NCBI RefSeq assembly: GCF_000384035.1
Contig: NZ_KB913024.1
Location: 1,979,584 to 2,043,583 of the forward strand
Length of the DNA: 64,000 nt
From: Actinopolyspora mortivallis DSM 44261
GTDB taxonomy: Bacteria; Actinomycetota; Actinomycetes; Mycobacteriales; Pseudonocardiaceae
Reading direction: 5' to 3'
Under the pieces are notes generated by a model, which had not been told where the DNA came from, ran no database searches, and saw only the letters and a list, made by a program, of their open reading frames with translations. Numbering within the stretch: position 1 is the first letter of the stretch; each line of letters opens with the position of its first letter. Of the stretch, positions 42,431 through 50,512 are shown piece by piece. The position numbers were made by a program, and so were the translations under genes.

Positions 42431-42520
42431 TCACCTCGTCGGGAGACATCGGGACCGGCCGGTCCAGCTCATCACGAAGCACCCGGTCCCGCCCGCCGGG
42501 CCCGGGACGGGACGAACCCG

Positions 42521-42558
42521 TCCGCAACGGCTTCCACCTGCTTGGAAGTCGTTGCGGA
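42521..42558. promoter_or_regulatory. Long inverted repeat upstream of the MFS gene
   Basis: TCCGCAACGGCTTCCA (42521-42536) pairs with TGGAAGTCGTTGCGGA (42543-42558), 15 of 16 positions, 6-base loop. It lies in the 367-base divergent gap between the exporter and the enoyl-CoA hydratase gene; the rest of the gap shows nothing. Candidate operator or transcript hairpin. Confidence 0.45.
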
Positions 42559-42797
42559 TGGGGCGCTGCGCACGGCGTCACCGCCCCCTCGTGTCCATCG
42601 TCACCCGGCCCCGTCCGCCGGTTTCCGACAAAACCGACCCGGCGGAGGAGAGCAAGCGGATCGTCCCCGACACGGAAAGGTCAGACCGGGCGGCACCTCA
42701 TCGACAGGGCGGGGTCACTCACCCATCCGGAGTCAGCGGGCTTGTGATGAGTCACAGGGCTGGGTAGGTTTCGACCAGCCCCGGCGGAGGTGATCGC

Positions 42798-43568
42798 ATG
42801 GCGAATACCGACGAGGTCCTGGCCGAGCATCACGACGCGGTACTGCTGTTGACGTTGAACCGGCCCGAACGGCTCAACGCCTGGACCCCGACCATGCGGG
42901 ACCGCTACTGTGCCCTGCTGGAGGAGGCCGACCGGGACCCCGCTGTCCGCTCGATCGTGGTCACGGGAGCCGGAAACGGCTTCTGCGCCGGCTCGGACAT
43001 CACGGCTCCCGGAGTCGAACGCTCCGCCCCCGAGGGCACCTCCCGCGGCCCGAACCTGAGCATGCGCCTGGGCAAACCCGTGATCACCGCGATCAACGGC
43101 ACCGCCTCGGGAGCGGGTCTGGCGGCCGCGCTGTTCACCGACATCCGTTTCACCTCCCCCGAGACCAGTCTGACCACGGCGTTCGGTCGCGCCGACCTGG
43201 TGGCCGAACACGGGGTGGGCTGGCTGCTGCCGAAACTGGTGGGCATCGACCGTGCGATGGACCTGCTGTTGTCAGCACGGAAGGTGACCGGCCTCCAGGC
43301 CCGTTCCCTGGGACTGGTGGATCGGGTCGTGCCCAGGCAGAAGGTGCTGCCCAGCGCTCTGGAGTACGCGCGGACTCTCGCTCTGGAGTACTCGCCAGCG
43401 GCGATGGCGGAAATCAAGCAGCGGATCTACAGTGGTCTGGAGACCGCCTCGGAACTGGCCGCGTACGCGGCACACAACCGGATGATGACCGTCCTGCGCG
43501 GGAACGGGGACTCCCGGGGCAGGACAGGGCCGGGGCGGTACGGGGCGCGTTCCTCGTCGCGGGACTGA
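42798..43568 (+). CDS. Enoyl-CoA hydratase/isomerase family protein
   Basis: 256-residue crotonase-fold protein with LLTLNRPERLNAWTPTM near residue 18, oxyanion-hole segments GNGFCAGSDI (about 70) and NGTASGAGLAAALFTDIRF (about 100), and FGRADLVAEHGVGWLLPKLVG carrying the usual Glu. GGAGG precedes the ATG. The last 25 residues (after MMTVLRGNGDSR) are Gly/Arg/Ser rich and unlike the normal RRPPRF-type end, so the C-terminus may have been altered by a late frameshift. Substrate unknown. Confidence 0.87.
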   Translation: MANTDEVLAEHHDAVLLLTLNRPERLNAWTPTMRDRYCALLEEADRDPAVRSIVVTGAGNGFCAGSDITAPGVERSAPEGTSRGPNLSMRLGKPVITAINGTASGAGLAAALFTDIRFTSPETSLTTAFGRADLVAEHGVGWLLPKLVGIDRAMDLLLSARKVTGLQARSLGLVDRVVPRQKVLPSALEYARTLALEYSPAAMAEIKQRIYSGLETASELAAYAAHNRMMTVLRGNGDSRGRTGPGRYGARSSSRD

Positions 43569-43680
43569 TCCGACGGTGCCTGGGCGGAGACGGATTCGCC
43601 CGGGGTGCCGTGTCGAGGAGAGTCACCCGACGCCCCAGTACGGTTGACCGATCCACGTGGAGTCGGCAGGAGTGAGCGCC

Positions 43681-43863
43681 ATGGATTTCGAAAAACCGGA
43701 AGGGGACGTGGCCGAACAGGCCCAGTACTACGGGAATCCCGCCGAGGAGAACGAACTCCCGTCCGGTCCGGCGGACTCGGAGCTGCATCCGGACGCCGAT
43801 CCCGCGGACCTGGTCGAACAGGAGATCGTGGTGCCCACCGAGGAGGACTACGAGCAGGGGTGA
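43681..43863 (+). CDS. Conserved small acidic protein
   Basis: 60 residues, rich in Glu and Asp, starting MDFEKPEGDVAEQAQYYG and ending LVEQEIVVPTEEDYEQG. It belongs to a widespread actinobacterial family with the pattern MDFE.PE.D..EQ...ADPAD..EQ...... It has no cysteines or membrane segment and is probably disordered. AGGAG lies eleven bases before the ATG at 43681. Function unknown. Confidence 0.75.
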   Translation: MDFEKPEGDVAEQAQYYGNPAEENELPSGPADSELHPDADPADLVEQEIVVPTEEDYEQG

Positions 43864-43887
43864 CCCCACCCTCGGGGCCGTGCCGGC

Positions 43888-44820
43888 TCAGGAGGGCCAC
43901 AGGCCGAACAGCTCCGCGAAGCCCTCCCGCCAGGTGGGCCACCGTGGTCGCCATCCGGTCGCTTCGCGGAAGCGGAAGTTCGTCGCGCCGCGCTGTTCGG
44001 CCAGGCGGTGGACCGTCTCCCAGTCGAGTTGCCGCCTCGCCTGCTCCGGGGTGAGCGAGACGGGTTCCGGGGCTCCGATCATCCCGGCGTAGGCGGGCAG
44101 CCACTCCGCGCTCTCGGCGGGCTCGTTGTCCACGATGTTGTAGACGGCCGGCTCCACCTCGTGCGAGGCCAGCAGCACGGCCCGCGCGACGTCCTCGACG
44201 TGGGTGAACGACGTCATTCCCGAACCACGTCCCACCAGCGGAAGTTCACTGGCCTTCACCCGGTCGTACAGTCGGCCGTGTCGGGCGTAGCACGTCCCGG
44301 CGCCGTACAGCTCACCCAGACGCAGCACCACCGTCTCCAGCTCGCTGGTGTCGAACAGCAACTCCTCCAGGCGTTCGGCGGCCCGCACCGCCTCGCCCCA
44401 GTGTCCCGGGGCGGTGGTGAACAGTGGTGTGCGTTCGTCCGCCACTCCCGTGCCGCCCGGCTCGTACGCGGCCACGCTCTGCGCCACGATCCTACGGGCA
44501 CCGGCGTGAAGGGAGGCCGCGACGAGATTGCTCGTCCCCTGCTGCCGCAGTCGCGCGGTGCGCCGCATCCCGGCCGCGGGGTCCCACTCCCGGAAGCCGG
44601 AAGCCACGTGTATCACCACCTCCGGGGCCGCGTCCTCCAGGATCCCGCACAACCGCTCCGGTTCGAGAAGGTTCCCCCGCACCAGTGTGTCCGCGGTTTC
44701 CGGAACCGGCGACGGGGCGCTCTCGTGTACCAGTGCGGTCACTCGGTGGCCGTGTTCCGCCAGCCTCGGCAGCAGACTGCGTCCGATCACTCCGGTCGCT
44801 CCGGCTACGAACACACGCAA
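43888..44820 (-). CDS. NAD-dependent epimerase/dehydratase (extended SDR)
   Basis: About 310 residues. The Rossmann start RVFVAGATGVIGRSLLPRLAEHGH (read as GATGVIG) places the real N-terminus near a TTG at 44820, eight bases after GGGGG; a longer open frame upstream is not supported. VIHVASGFREWDPA and the C-terminal GWRPRWPTWREGF fit extended SDRs acting on nucleotide sugars or related compounds. The usual YxxxK is not obvious (YEPGG follows the Ser), so catalytic activity is uncertain. Confidence 0.8.
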   Translation of the reverse strand: MRVFVAGATGVIGRSLLPRLAEHGHRVTALVHESAPSPVPETADTLVRGNLLEPERLCGILEDAAPEVVIHVASGFREWDPAAGMRRTARLRQQGTSNLVAASLHAGARRIVAQSVAAYEPGGTGVADERTPLFTTAPGHWGEAVRAAERLEELLFDTSELETVVLRLGELYGAGTCYARHGRLYDRVKASELPLVGRGSGMTSFTHVEDVARAVLLASHEVEPAVYNIVDNEPAESAEWLPAYAGMIGAPEPVSLTPEQARRQLDWETVHRLAEQRGATNFRFREATGWRPRWPTWREGFAELFGLWPS

Positions 44821-44898
44821 GGACAAGACCCCCGCACCATGGTCGACGACGCCCTCATGAACCCTAACGCGCGGAGCCTCACCCCCTTGAGTGAATTC

Positions 44899-44925
44899 GT
44901 GTTCGCATTTGAACACGGAGTGTTC
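44899..44925. promoter_or_regulatory. Three alternating half-sites GTGTTC/GAACAC
   Basis: GTGTTC (44899), GAACAC (44911) and GTGTTC (44920) form two overlapping perfect dyads with spacers of 6 and 3 bases. The site lies in the divergent gap 44821-45121 between the epimerase and the YezG-like gene; the remainder of the gap shows nothing. Confidence 0.45.
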
Positions 44926-45121
44926 ACCAGTCGTTTTCCGACACACGCGGTCGATCCGAATATTCGTCGGCTACCGGAAACACCTCCCACCACGACCCAC
45001 CCCGGTAGCTCGTTCCGAAACGACCCCTAAGCTTCCGAGCGGGCTGTTCCCGTCGCACGCGAGGTGCCGGGCGATTCGCGGGAGCAAACGGATGCGGCAT
45101 TCGACTGGGAGGATGTCAGGT

Positions 45122-45991
45122 ATGAGCCAACCGGAATCACCGAACACCACGGGGGCGGGCGCTCCGGGGACGCTGGACGAACAGGCCCAGCAGGAGATGA
45201 TTCAACGGATCGGCCGTACCCTCGTACAGGCGCTTCCCCCCGGATGGAGCCAGGTGAGCGTGCGGTACCGCTCCGTCGGAGCACACCGTGAGCTGGACGC
45301 CGAACTGACGGCACCGAACGGAACCGAGATCCCGTTGGCCCCGCCGGCCGAACTCGGCGAGCTGTTCGCCCGCCTGCGCCACGGCATGTACCGCGAGAAC
45401 CGCGGGACCTGGACCAGCGCGACCTACCGTCTCAGTCGCCCGGCGAGCTACAGCGTCGATTTCGACGGCGAACACGAACCCGCCTGGGAGAACCATCCCC
45501 CCCACGCCGAGTTCGCGGCGGAACTTCGCCTGTACCCGCGTGCCGTGCACAACATTCCCGGCTGGCTCGCCGAACGCGCCGGTGTGCGGGTCCCCGAAAC
45601 CGCCACGGCGGTCGACCAGCTCCGCAGGGCGGAGGTGTTCGACGGAACCGACGCGGTGGGACGACCGGTGAACAACCGGCCCGCCCTCGCCGCCGACGAA
45701 CGGGACAGAGTGCTGGAGTACCTGGAAAGGGCCCCGGTGGTCCTCGCCGCACGCGGTTACGACAGCGACAGGCTCGACCCGACGGCCGGCTCCTCGGTCC
45801 CTCTCACCTTCCACACCGACGGAAGCTGGATCTGGCCGGGTGCCGTCTGCTACTACCTGCGCACCCACGGCCTGTCCCCCCAGCCGGAGCTGGTGGACCA
45901 CATCCGCCGACGCGACTTCCAGCTCCCCTACGTCGGAGACGAGGCCCGTGAACTGGCCGTGGCCGCCATCACGGAGGAGCAACAGTCCTGA
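45122..45991 (+). CDS. YezG/DUF600-like protein (polymorphic-toxin immunity-type fold)
   Basis: 289-residue soluble protein. The first 160 residues (ALPPGWSQVSVRYRSVGAHR, LFARLRHGMYRENRGTWTSA, SVDFDGEHEPAW) resemble YezG/DUF600 proteins, known as antitoxins of polymorphic toxins. The C-terminal part (VPLTFHTDGSWIWPGAVCYY then LVDHIRRRDFQLP) is found joined to such domains in actinobacteria, often near TNT-type toxins. No toxin gene is adjacent. ATG at 45122 is fourteen bases after GGAGG, with AGG nearer. Its stop overlaps the next start (TGATG), odd company for an amidohydrolase. Family call moderate. Confidence 0.65.
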   Translation: MSQPESPNTTGAGAPGTLDEQAQQEMIQRIGRTLVQALPPGWSQVSVRYRSVGAHRELDAELTAPNGTEIPLAPPAELGELFARLRHGMYRENRGTWTSATYRLSRPASYSVDFDGEHEPAWENHPPHAEFAAELRLYPRAVHNIPGWLAERAGVRVPETATAVDQLRRAEVFDGTDAVGRPVNNRPALAADERDRVLEYLERAPVVLAARGYDSDRLDPTAGSSVPLTFHTDGSWIWPGAVCYYLRTHGLSPQPELVDHIRRRDFQLPYVGDEARELAVAAITEEQQS

Positions 45992-47616
45992 TGCCTGCGG
46001 CCGACACGGTATTCCTCGGCGGTCCCGTCGCCACGATGGACCCGGCCGGTTCGTTCACCGACGCGGTGGCCGTACGGGAGGGCAGGATCGTCGCCCTCGG
46101 ACACGCGGAGGCAACCGCACTCGTGTCCGGACGCACCGAGGTCGTCGAACTGCGCGGGCGTCTGCTTCTGCCCGGGCTGCAGGACGCCCACGTGCATCCG
46201 CTCTACGGCGGGCTCCAACGGATCCGCTGCGATCTGACCGACAGTGCGAGCGAGGCCGAGTGCCTGCGCCGGGTGGCGGAGTACGCGGCGGCGAATCCTC
46301 GGGTGGAGTGGATCCTCGGAGGTGGCTGGGAGATGGGGCTGTTCGCCGGAGGATGCCCGAGCAGCACGGCCCTGGACGAGGTGACCGGTGACCGCCCAGC
46401 CCTGCTGATCAACGAGGACCAGCACGGGGCCTGGGTGAACTCGGCGGCGTTGCGTAGGGCCGGGGTCCACCGGGACACCCCCGATCCGCCGGGTGGGCGC
46501 GTGGAGCGCGACCACCACGGCAGGCCCACCGGGACGCTGCACGAGACGGCGGTCGACCTGGTCAGTAAACACGTTCCCCCGACACCGGACTCCGAGTACC
46601 TGCGCGCGCTGTCGGAAGGACAACGTCACCTGCACGAACGTGGGGTGACCGCCTGGCACGACGCGATCCTCGGCTCCTATCTGGGCTATCCGGACCCGCT
46701 GGACTACTACCGGCAGCTCGACGGCGGGAACCTGCTCACCGGCAGGGTGACCGGTTCCCTGTGGTGGAACAGGACACGCGGTCTGGAGCAGGTCCCGGAA
46801 CTGACCCACCGGAGCAGAACCACGGTGGGAAACCGTTTCGGAACCCGTTCCGTCAAGATCATGCTCGACGGGGTCTGCGAGAACTTCACCGCCGCCATGC
46901 TGCGGCCCTACCTGCACGGCCATGGCCACGGCATCGCCTATGTGCCCCAGCCCGAACTCGACGAGGTCGTACGGGTTCTCGACGCGGCGGGGTTCGGCGT
47001 GCACTTCCACGCCGTGGGGGATCTCGCCGTGCGTCAGGCACTGGACGCCGTCGATGCCGCCAGAAACGCCAACGGTCCCAGCGCGAACCGACACCAGATC
47101 GCTCACCTGCAGGTGGTGGATCCGGCGGATCTCCCCCGTTTCGCCGAGCTCGGGGTCATTGCCAACATCCAGGCGGAGTGGGCCCACAACGACACCGCGA
47201 TGCTCGAACTGACCGCCCCCTACCTCGGCAGGGAACGCTACAACCAGCAGTACCCGTTCCGAACCCTGCTCGACTCGGGCGCGCTGCTGGCAGCGGGCAG
47301 TGACTGGCCGGTTTCGGAAGCGGCTCCCATGCGTGCCGTGCACACGGCCGTCAACCGCACCGAACCGGGAGACGACCGGTGGCCACTGCTGCCCGAACAG
47401 TCCCTCGAGCTGGCCGACGCCCTGGCGGCGACCACCATCGGCAGTGCCCGCGCCCATCACCTGGAGGGACACACCGGTTCCGTGGAACGGGGCAAGTGCG
47501 CCGACCTGACCCTGCTGGACCGGAATCCCTTCGAGCTCCCCCTCACCGAGATCGGTGAGACCGGTGTGGATCTGACGATGGTGGGGGGACGGGTGGTCCA
47601 CAGTTCCGGTCGGTGA
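45991..47616 (+). CDS. Amidohydrolase (YtcJ/NfdA-like)
   Basis: 541-residue metal-dependent hydrolase. The metal-binding HxH is in LPGLQDAHVHPLYGG (about residue 65); later ligands are in VHFHAVGDLAVRQAL and HLQVVDPADL, and the terminal Asp in AAGSDWPVSEAAPMRAV. This is the amidohydrolase_3 layout of YtcJ and N-substituted formamide deformylase. Start overlaps the previous stop by one base (TGATG). The substrate is not evident from neighbours. Confidence 0.88.
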   Translation: MPAADTVFLGGPVATMDPAGSFTDAVAVREGRIVALGHAEATALVSGRTEVVELRGRLLLPGLQDAHVHPLYGGLQRIRCDLTDSASEAECLRRVAEYAAANPRVEWILGGGWEMGLFAGGCPSSTALDEVTGDRPALLINEDQHGAWVNSAALRRAGVHRDTPDPPGGRVERDHHGRPTGTLHETAVDLVSKHVPPTPDSEYLRALSEGQRHLHERGVTAWHDAILGSYLGYPDPLDYYRQLDGGNLLTGRVTGSLWWNRTRGLEQVPELTHRSRTTVGNRFGTRSVKIMLDGVCENFTAAMLRPYLHGHGHGIAYVPQPELDEVVRVLDAAGFGVHFHAVGDLAVRQALDAVDAARNANGPSANRHQIAHLQVVDPADLPRFAELGVIANIQAEWAHNDTAMLELTAPYLGRERYNQQYPFRTLLDSGALLAAGSDWPVSEAAPMRAVHTAVNRTEPGDDRWPLLPEQSLELADALAATTIGSARAHHLEGHTGSVERGKCADLTLLDRNPFELPLTEIGETGVDLTMVGGRVVHSSGR

Positions 47617-47662
47617 CCGTCCTTCCTCGTCTTCCGCTTGGGGTGGGCTGGTGTTCCGTTAA

Positions 47663-47703
47663 TTTCATTCAAAACTGAAAATACTATTGCTACAAATATA
47701 GCA
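47663..47703 (+). promoter_or_regulatory. AT-rich control region of the aldehyde dehydrogenase gene
   Basis: Two dyads in a row: TTTCA-N8-TGAAA (47663-47680) and TGCTA-N6-TAGCA (47688-47703). The stretch is AT-rich inside GC-rich DNA, about 180 bases before the gene, and may be the binding site of the LysR regulator encoded downstream. Confidence 0.4.
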
Positions 47704-47878
47704 GTCTCCGCCTGGGACGGTTCCCGACGACGCACCACACCGGCGGACCAAGAAATTCTCGTGCTCGACACGAACAGGAATCATGCTTCTGGTCCTCGGC
47801 GCCGCGCCGCACACCGTCTACGGTGACGGCACGGGGTGTGCTACGGCACACACCGAACGTCCGAACACACCGGCGGAA

Positions 47879-49483
47879 ATGGGGTGCCCCGTGGAGGCCA
47901 CGCAGTGCGGATCGGTGATCGGTTCCATCGACTCCACACGACAGGCGACGTCCGAGGAGGGGTACGGACAGTACCTCTCGCGCAATCCGGCGGAGTTGGA
48001 CGACGTGGTCGCCCGGGTCCGTCTCGACGGACCGGACGCGCTCGTCTCCGCCGCGCGCCAGGCCCGCCGGGCCCAGCGGGAGTGGGCCAAGGTTCCCGCT
48101 CCGGTGCGGGGACGTGTCGTCTCCGGCTTCGGCCGGCTCGTGGAGTCCAACAAGGAGGCACTGGCGAGCCTGGTGACCCGCGAGATCGGCAAGCCCTACA
48201 CCGAAGCGCTCGGCGAGGTACAGGAGATCATCGACACCTGCGACTACTTCGTCGGCGAGGGACGGAGACTGTACGGGCAGACGGTCCCCTCCGAGATGCC
48301 GGACAAACAGCTGTTCACCTTCCGCGCACCCGTGGGGGTCGCCGCCGTCGTCACCGCGGGCAACTTCCCTGTGGCGGTCCCCTCCTGGTACCTGGCCCCC
48401 GCCCTGGTCTGCGGCAACGCCGTGGTGTGGAAACCGGCCGAGTACGCCGCCGCCACCGCGCGCGCCCTCGCGGAACTGGCCTGGAGAGCCGGCGTCCCCG
48501 AAGGGGTGCTGAACCTCGTCTACGCGGAGGGCGAGGCGACCTTCGAGGGACTGAGCACGGCCCTGCGGGAAGGGGTCGTGGACAAGGTCGGATTCACCGG
48601 ATCCAGTCGGGTGGGCCGTGAGATCGGCGAACTCTGCGGACGTCACCTGCAGACCCCCTGCCTGGAGCTCGGGGGCAAGAACCCCATGGTGGTGGCCGCC
48701 GACGCCGACCTCGATCTCGCCGTGGAGGGCGCCCTGTTCTCCGGGTGGGGAACAGCGGGGCAGCGCTGCACCTCGCTCGGCAACCTCATCGTGCACCGGG
48801 ACGTCCACGACGAGTTCGTCCGACGGCTGGACCACGCCCTGCGGGAGGCCACCATCGGTAATCCCACCCAGGACGTGCTCTACGGCCCGATGCTGGACCG
48901 CAAGTTCGCCGACCGGTTCGAACAGGCCCTCGCGGAGACGGCCCCCCACCACCGTGTACTCGGCTCGGAGTCGACGGGGCAGATCACCGACTCCAACCCC
49001 CGCAAGGGATTCCGCGGCGACCACTCCACGGGGCTGTACTACCACCCGATGCTGGTGGACGGAGTACGCGCGGACGACTTCCTGTTCGGCAACGAGGTCT
49101 TCGGCCCGATCGTCGGGGTCACCACCTTCGAGACCCTCGACGAGGCCGTCGAACTGGGCAACCTGCCGGGATACGGCCTCTCGGCGGCCGTCTACACCAC
49201 GGATCCGGGCACAGCCTTCCGCTTCCGCGAAGGCATCAACGCCGGAATGGTCAGCGCCAACAACTCCACCTCCGGAGCGGAGGCACACCTGCCCTTCGGA
49301 GGCAACGGCGAGTCCGGCAACGGCAGCAGGCTATCCGGCATGTGGGTGATCGACCAGTTCACCCGCTGGCAGTCGCTGAACTGGGACTTCTCCGGGAGAT
49401 TGCAGAAGGCCCAGATGGATGTGGGAGCCGTCGAGCCCGAGTTGGACTACCGGCTTCCCACCGAACTCCGTGGACACCGCTGA
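47879..49483 (+). CDS. Aldehyde dehydrogenase, ALDH7-like (piperideine-6-carboxylate / aminoadipate semialdehyde type)
   Basis: 534-residue NAD(P)-dependent dehydrogenase. EVQEIIDTCDYFVGEGRRLYG and AGNFPVAVPSWYLAPALVCG resemble bacterial Pcd and ALDH7 enzymes that oxidise L-aminoadipate semialdehyde in lysine breakdown. Catalytic residues: Glu in PCLELGGKNPMVV and Cys in GTAGQRCTSLGN; NAD site FTGSSRVGREIG. ATG at 47879 is preferred over upstream starts, which add a non-homologous tail. The following LysR gene, 25 bases away, is the likely regulator. The lysine assignment is an inference; other semialdehydes are possible. Confidence 0.85.
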   Translation: MGCPVEATQCGSVIGSIDSTRQATSEEGYGQYLSRNPAELDDVVARVRLDGPDALVSAARQARRAQREWAKVPAPVRGRVVSGFGRLVESNKEALASLVTREIGKPYTEALGEVQEIIDTCDYFVGEGRRLYGQTVPSEMPDKQLFTFRAPVGVAAVVTAGNFPVAVPSWYLAPALVCGNAVVWKPAEYAAATARALAELAWRAGVPEGVLNLVYAEGEATFEGLSTALREGVVDKVGFTGSSRVGREIGELCGRHLQTPCLELGGKNPMVVAADADLDLAVEGALFSGWGTAGQRCTSLGNLIVHRDVHDEFVRRLDHALREATIGNPTQDVLYGPMLDRKFADRFEQALAETAPHHRVLGSESTGQITDSNPRKGFRGDHSTGLYYHPMLVDGVRADDFLFGNEVFGPIVGVTTFETLDEAVELGNLPGYGLSAAVYTTDPGTAFRFREGINAGMVSANNSTSGAEAHLPFGGNGESGNGSRLSGMWVIDQFTRWQSLNWDFSGRLQKAQMDVGAVEPELDYRLPTELRGHR

Positions 49484-49507
49484 GACCACCCACCGGGGAC
49501 ACACGAC

Positions 49508-50431
49508 GTGCTCAATCCGATACACCTGCGCACCCTGCAGGAGTGCGTGCGCACCGGTTCGTTCGCCGAGGCCGGCCGGATACTCGGATACACGGCCTCG
49601 GCCGTCTCCCAGCAGATGGTGCTGCTGGAACGCACCCTCGGTGCGAACCTGTTCGAACGTACCGCGCGCAGCATCCACTGCACTCCCCTCGCCGAACGAC
49701 TCGCCCGACGTGGCAGGGAGGTGCTCGGGGAGCTGGAAACACTCGAACGCGAGATCCGGGCCATGGCCGTGGGTGACGAGGGCAGCCTGCGGCTGGCCAG
49801 TTTCGCCACGGCCAACGCCCGGGTGCTCCCCGAGGTGCTGGCGGCGCTGGTCTCCGAACGTCCCCACGCACGGGTACAGCTCGACGAGGGGGAACCCGAC
49901 GAGGTCCTCGGGGACGTGCTCGAAGGGGTCGTGGACGCCGCCGTGGTCTTCGAGTACGACCTGGATCCCCGGTGCTGGCCCACGGAACTGCGGACCGAGG
50001 AGCTGCTGGCCGAACCGCTCCGCCTGGCCCTGCCCGAACAACACCGCCTGGCCGCCAGGGACAGCGTGGCGCTGGGCGAACTCGCCGAGGACTCGTGGAT
50101 CTGCACCCGGGACGACACCGCGGGAGGACGAGTGCTGGTACGCATGGCCGCCGCGGCCGGTTTCGTGCCGAACATCGTCTTCCGCAGCAACGACTACGGC
50201 GTGATACGCGACCTCGTCGGTCGCGGCCTCGGAAGCGCGCTGCTGCCCGCGCTGGCGGTCCCCGACGAGCAGCTGCGCGTCAAGCGGATATCGGGTGAGC
50301 AACCCTGCCGCAGGGTCAAGGCCATATACCGACCACACAACACCAACCCCCTGCTTCCCCTGGCTCTGGACCGTCTCGCGAAGTCCTGTGCCGCGCTGAG
50401 CGCGAACTGGCCCGCCGCGGAACCGGAGTGA
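49508..50431 (+). CDS. LysR-family transcriptional regulator
   Basis: 307-residue LysR protein: winged helix-turn-helix at 1-62 (LRTLQECVRTGSFAEAGRIL, YTASAVSQQMVLLERTLG) and a type 2 periplasmic-binding-like effector domain from about 88 to 295. GTG at 49508 begins the domain directly. Same strand as the aldehyde dehydrogenase and the keto-acid dehydrogenase, so it may be in their operon and control the AT-rich site at 47663-47703. Confidence 0.9.
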   Translation: MLNPIHLRTLQECVRTGSFAEAGRILGYTASAVSQQMVLLERTLGANLFERTARSIHCTPLAERLARRGREVLGELETLEREIRAMAVGDEGSLRLASFATANARVLPEVLAALVSERPHARVQLDEGEPDEVLGDVLEGVVDAAVVFEYDLDPRCWPTELRTEELLAEPLRLALPEQHRLAARDSVALGELAEDSWICTRDDTAGGRVLVRMAAAAGFVPNIVFRSNDYGVIRDLVGRGLGSALLPALAVPDEQLRVKRISGEQPCRRVKAIYRPHNTNPLLPLALDRLAKSCAALSANWPAAEPE

Positions 50432-50512
50432 GCCAAATCCCGCGCCGGGGTGCCGAACCGGACGTCCGGACCTCGGCCCGTCCGGAAAACGCCTCCCCTG
50501 ATCGGAAGAGAG

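Noticed and set aside
44911-44925. LexA (SOS) box
   Set aside because: GAACACGGAGTGTTC has a spacer of seven between GAAC and GTTC; the actinobacterial SOS box needs four.
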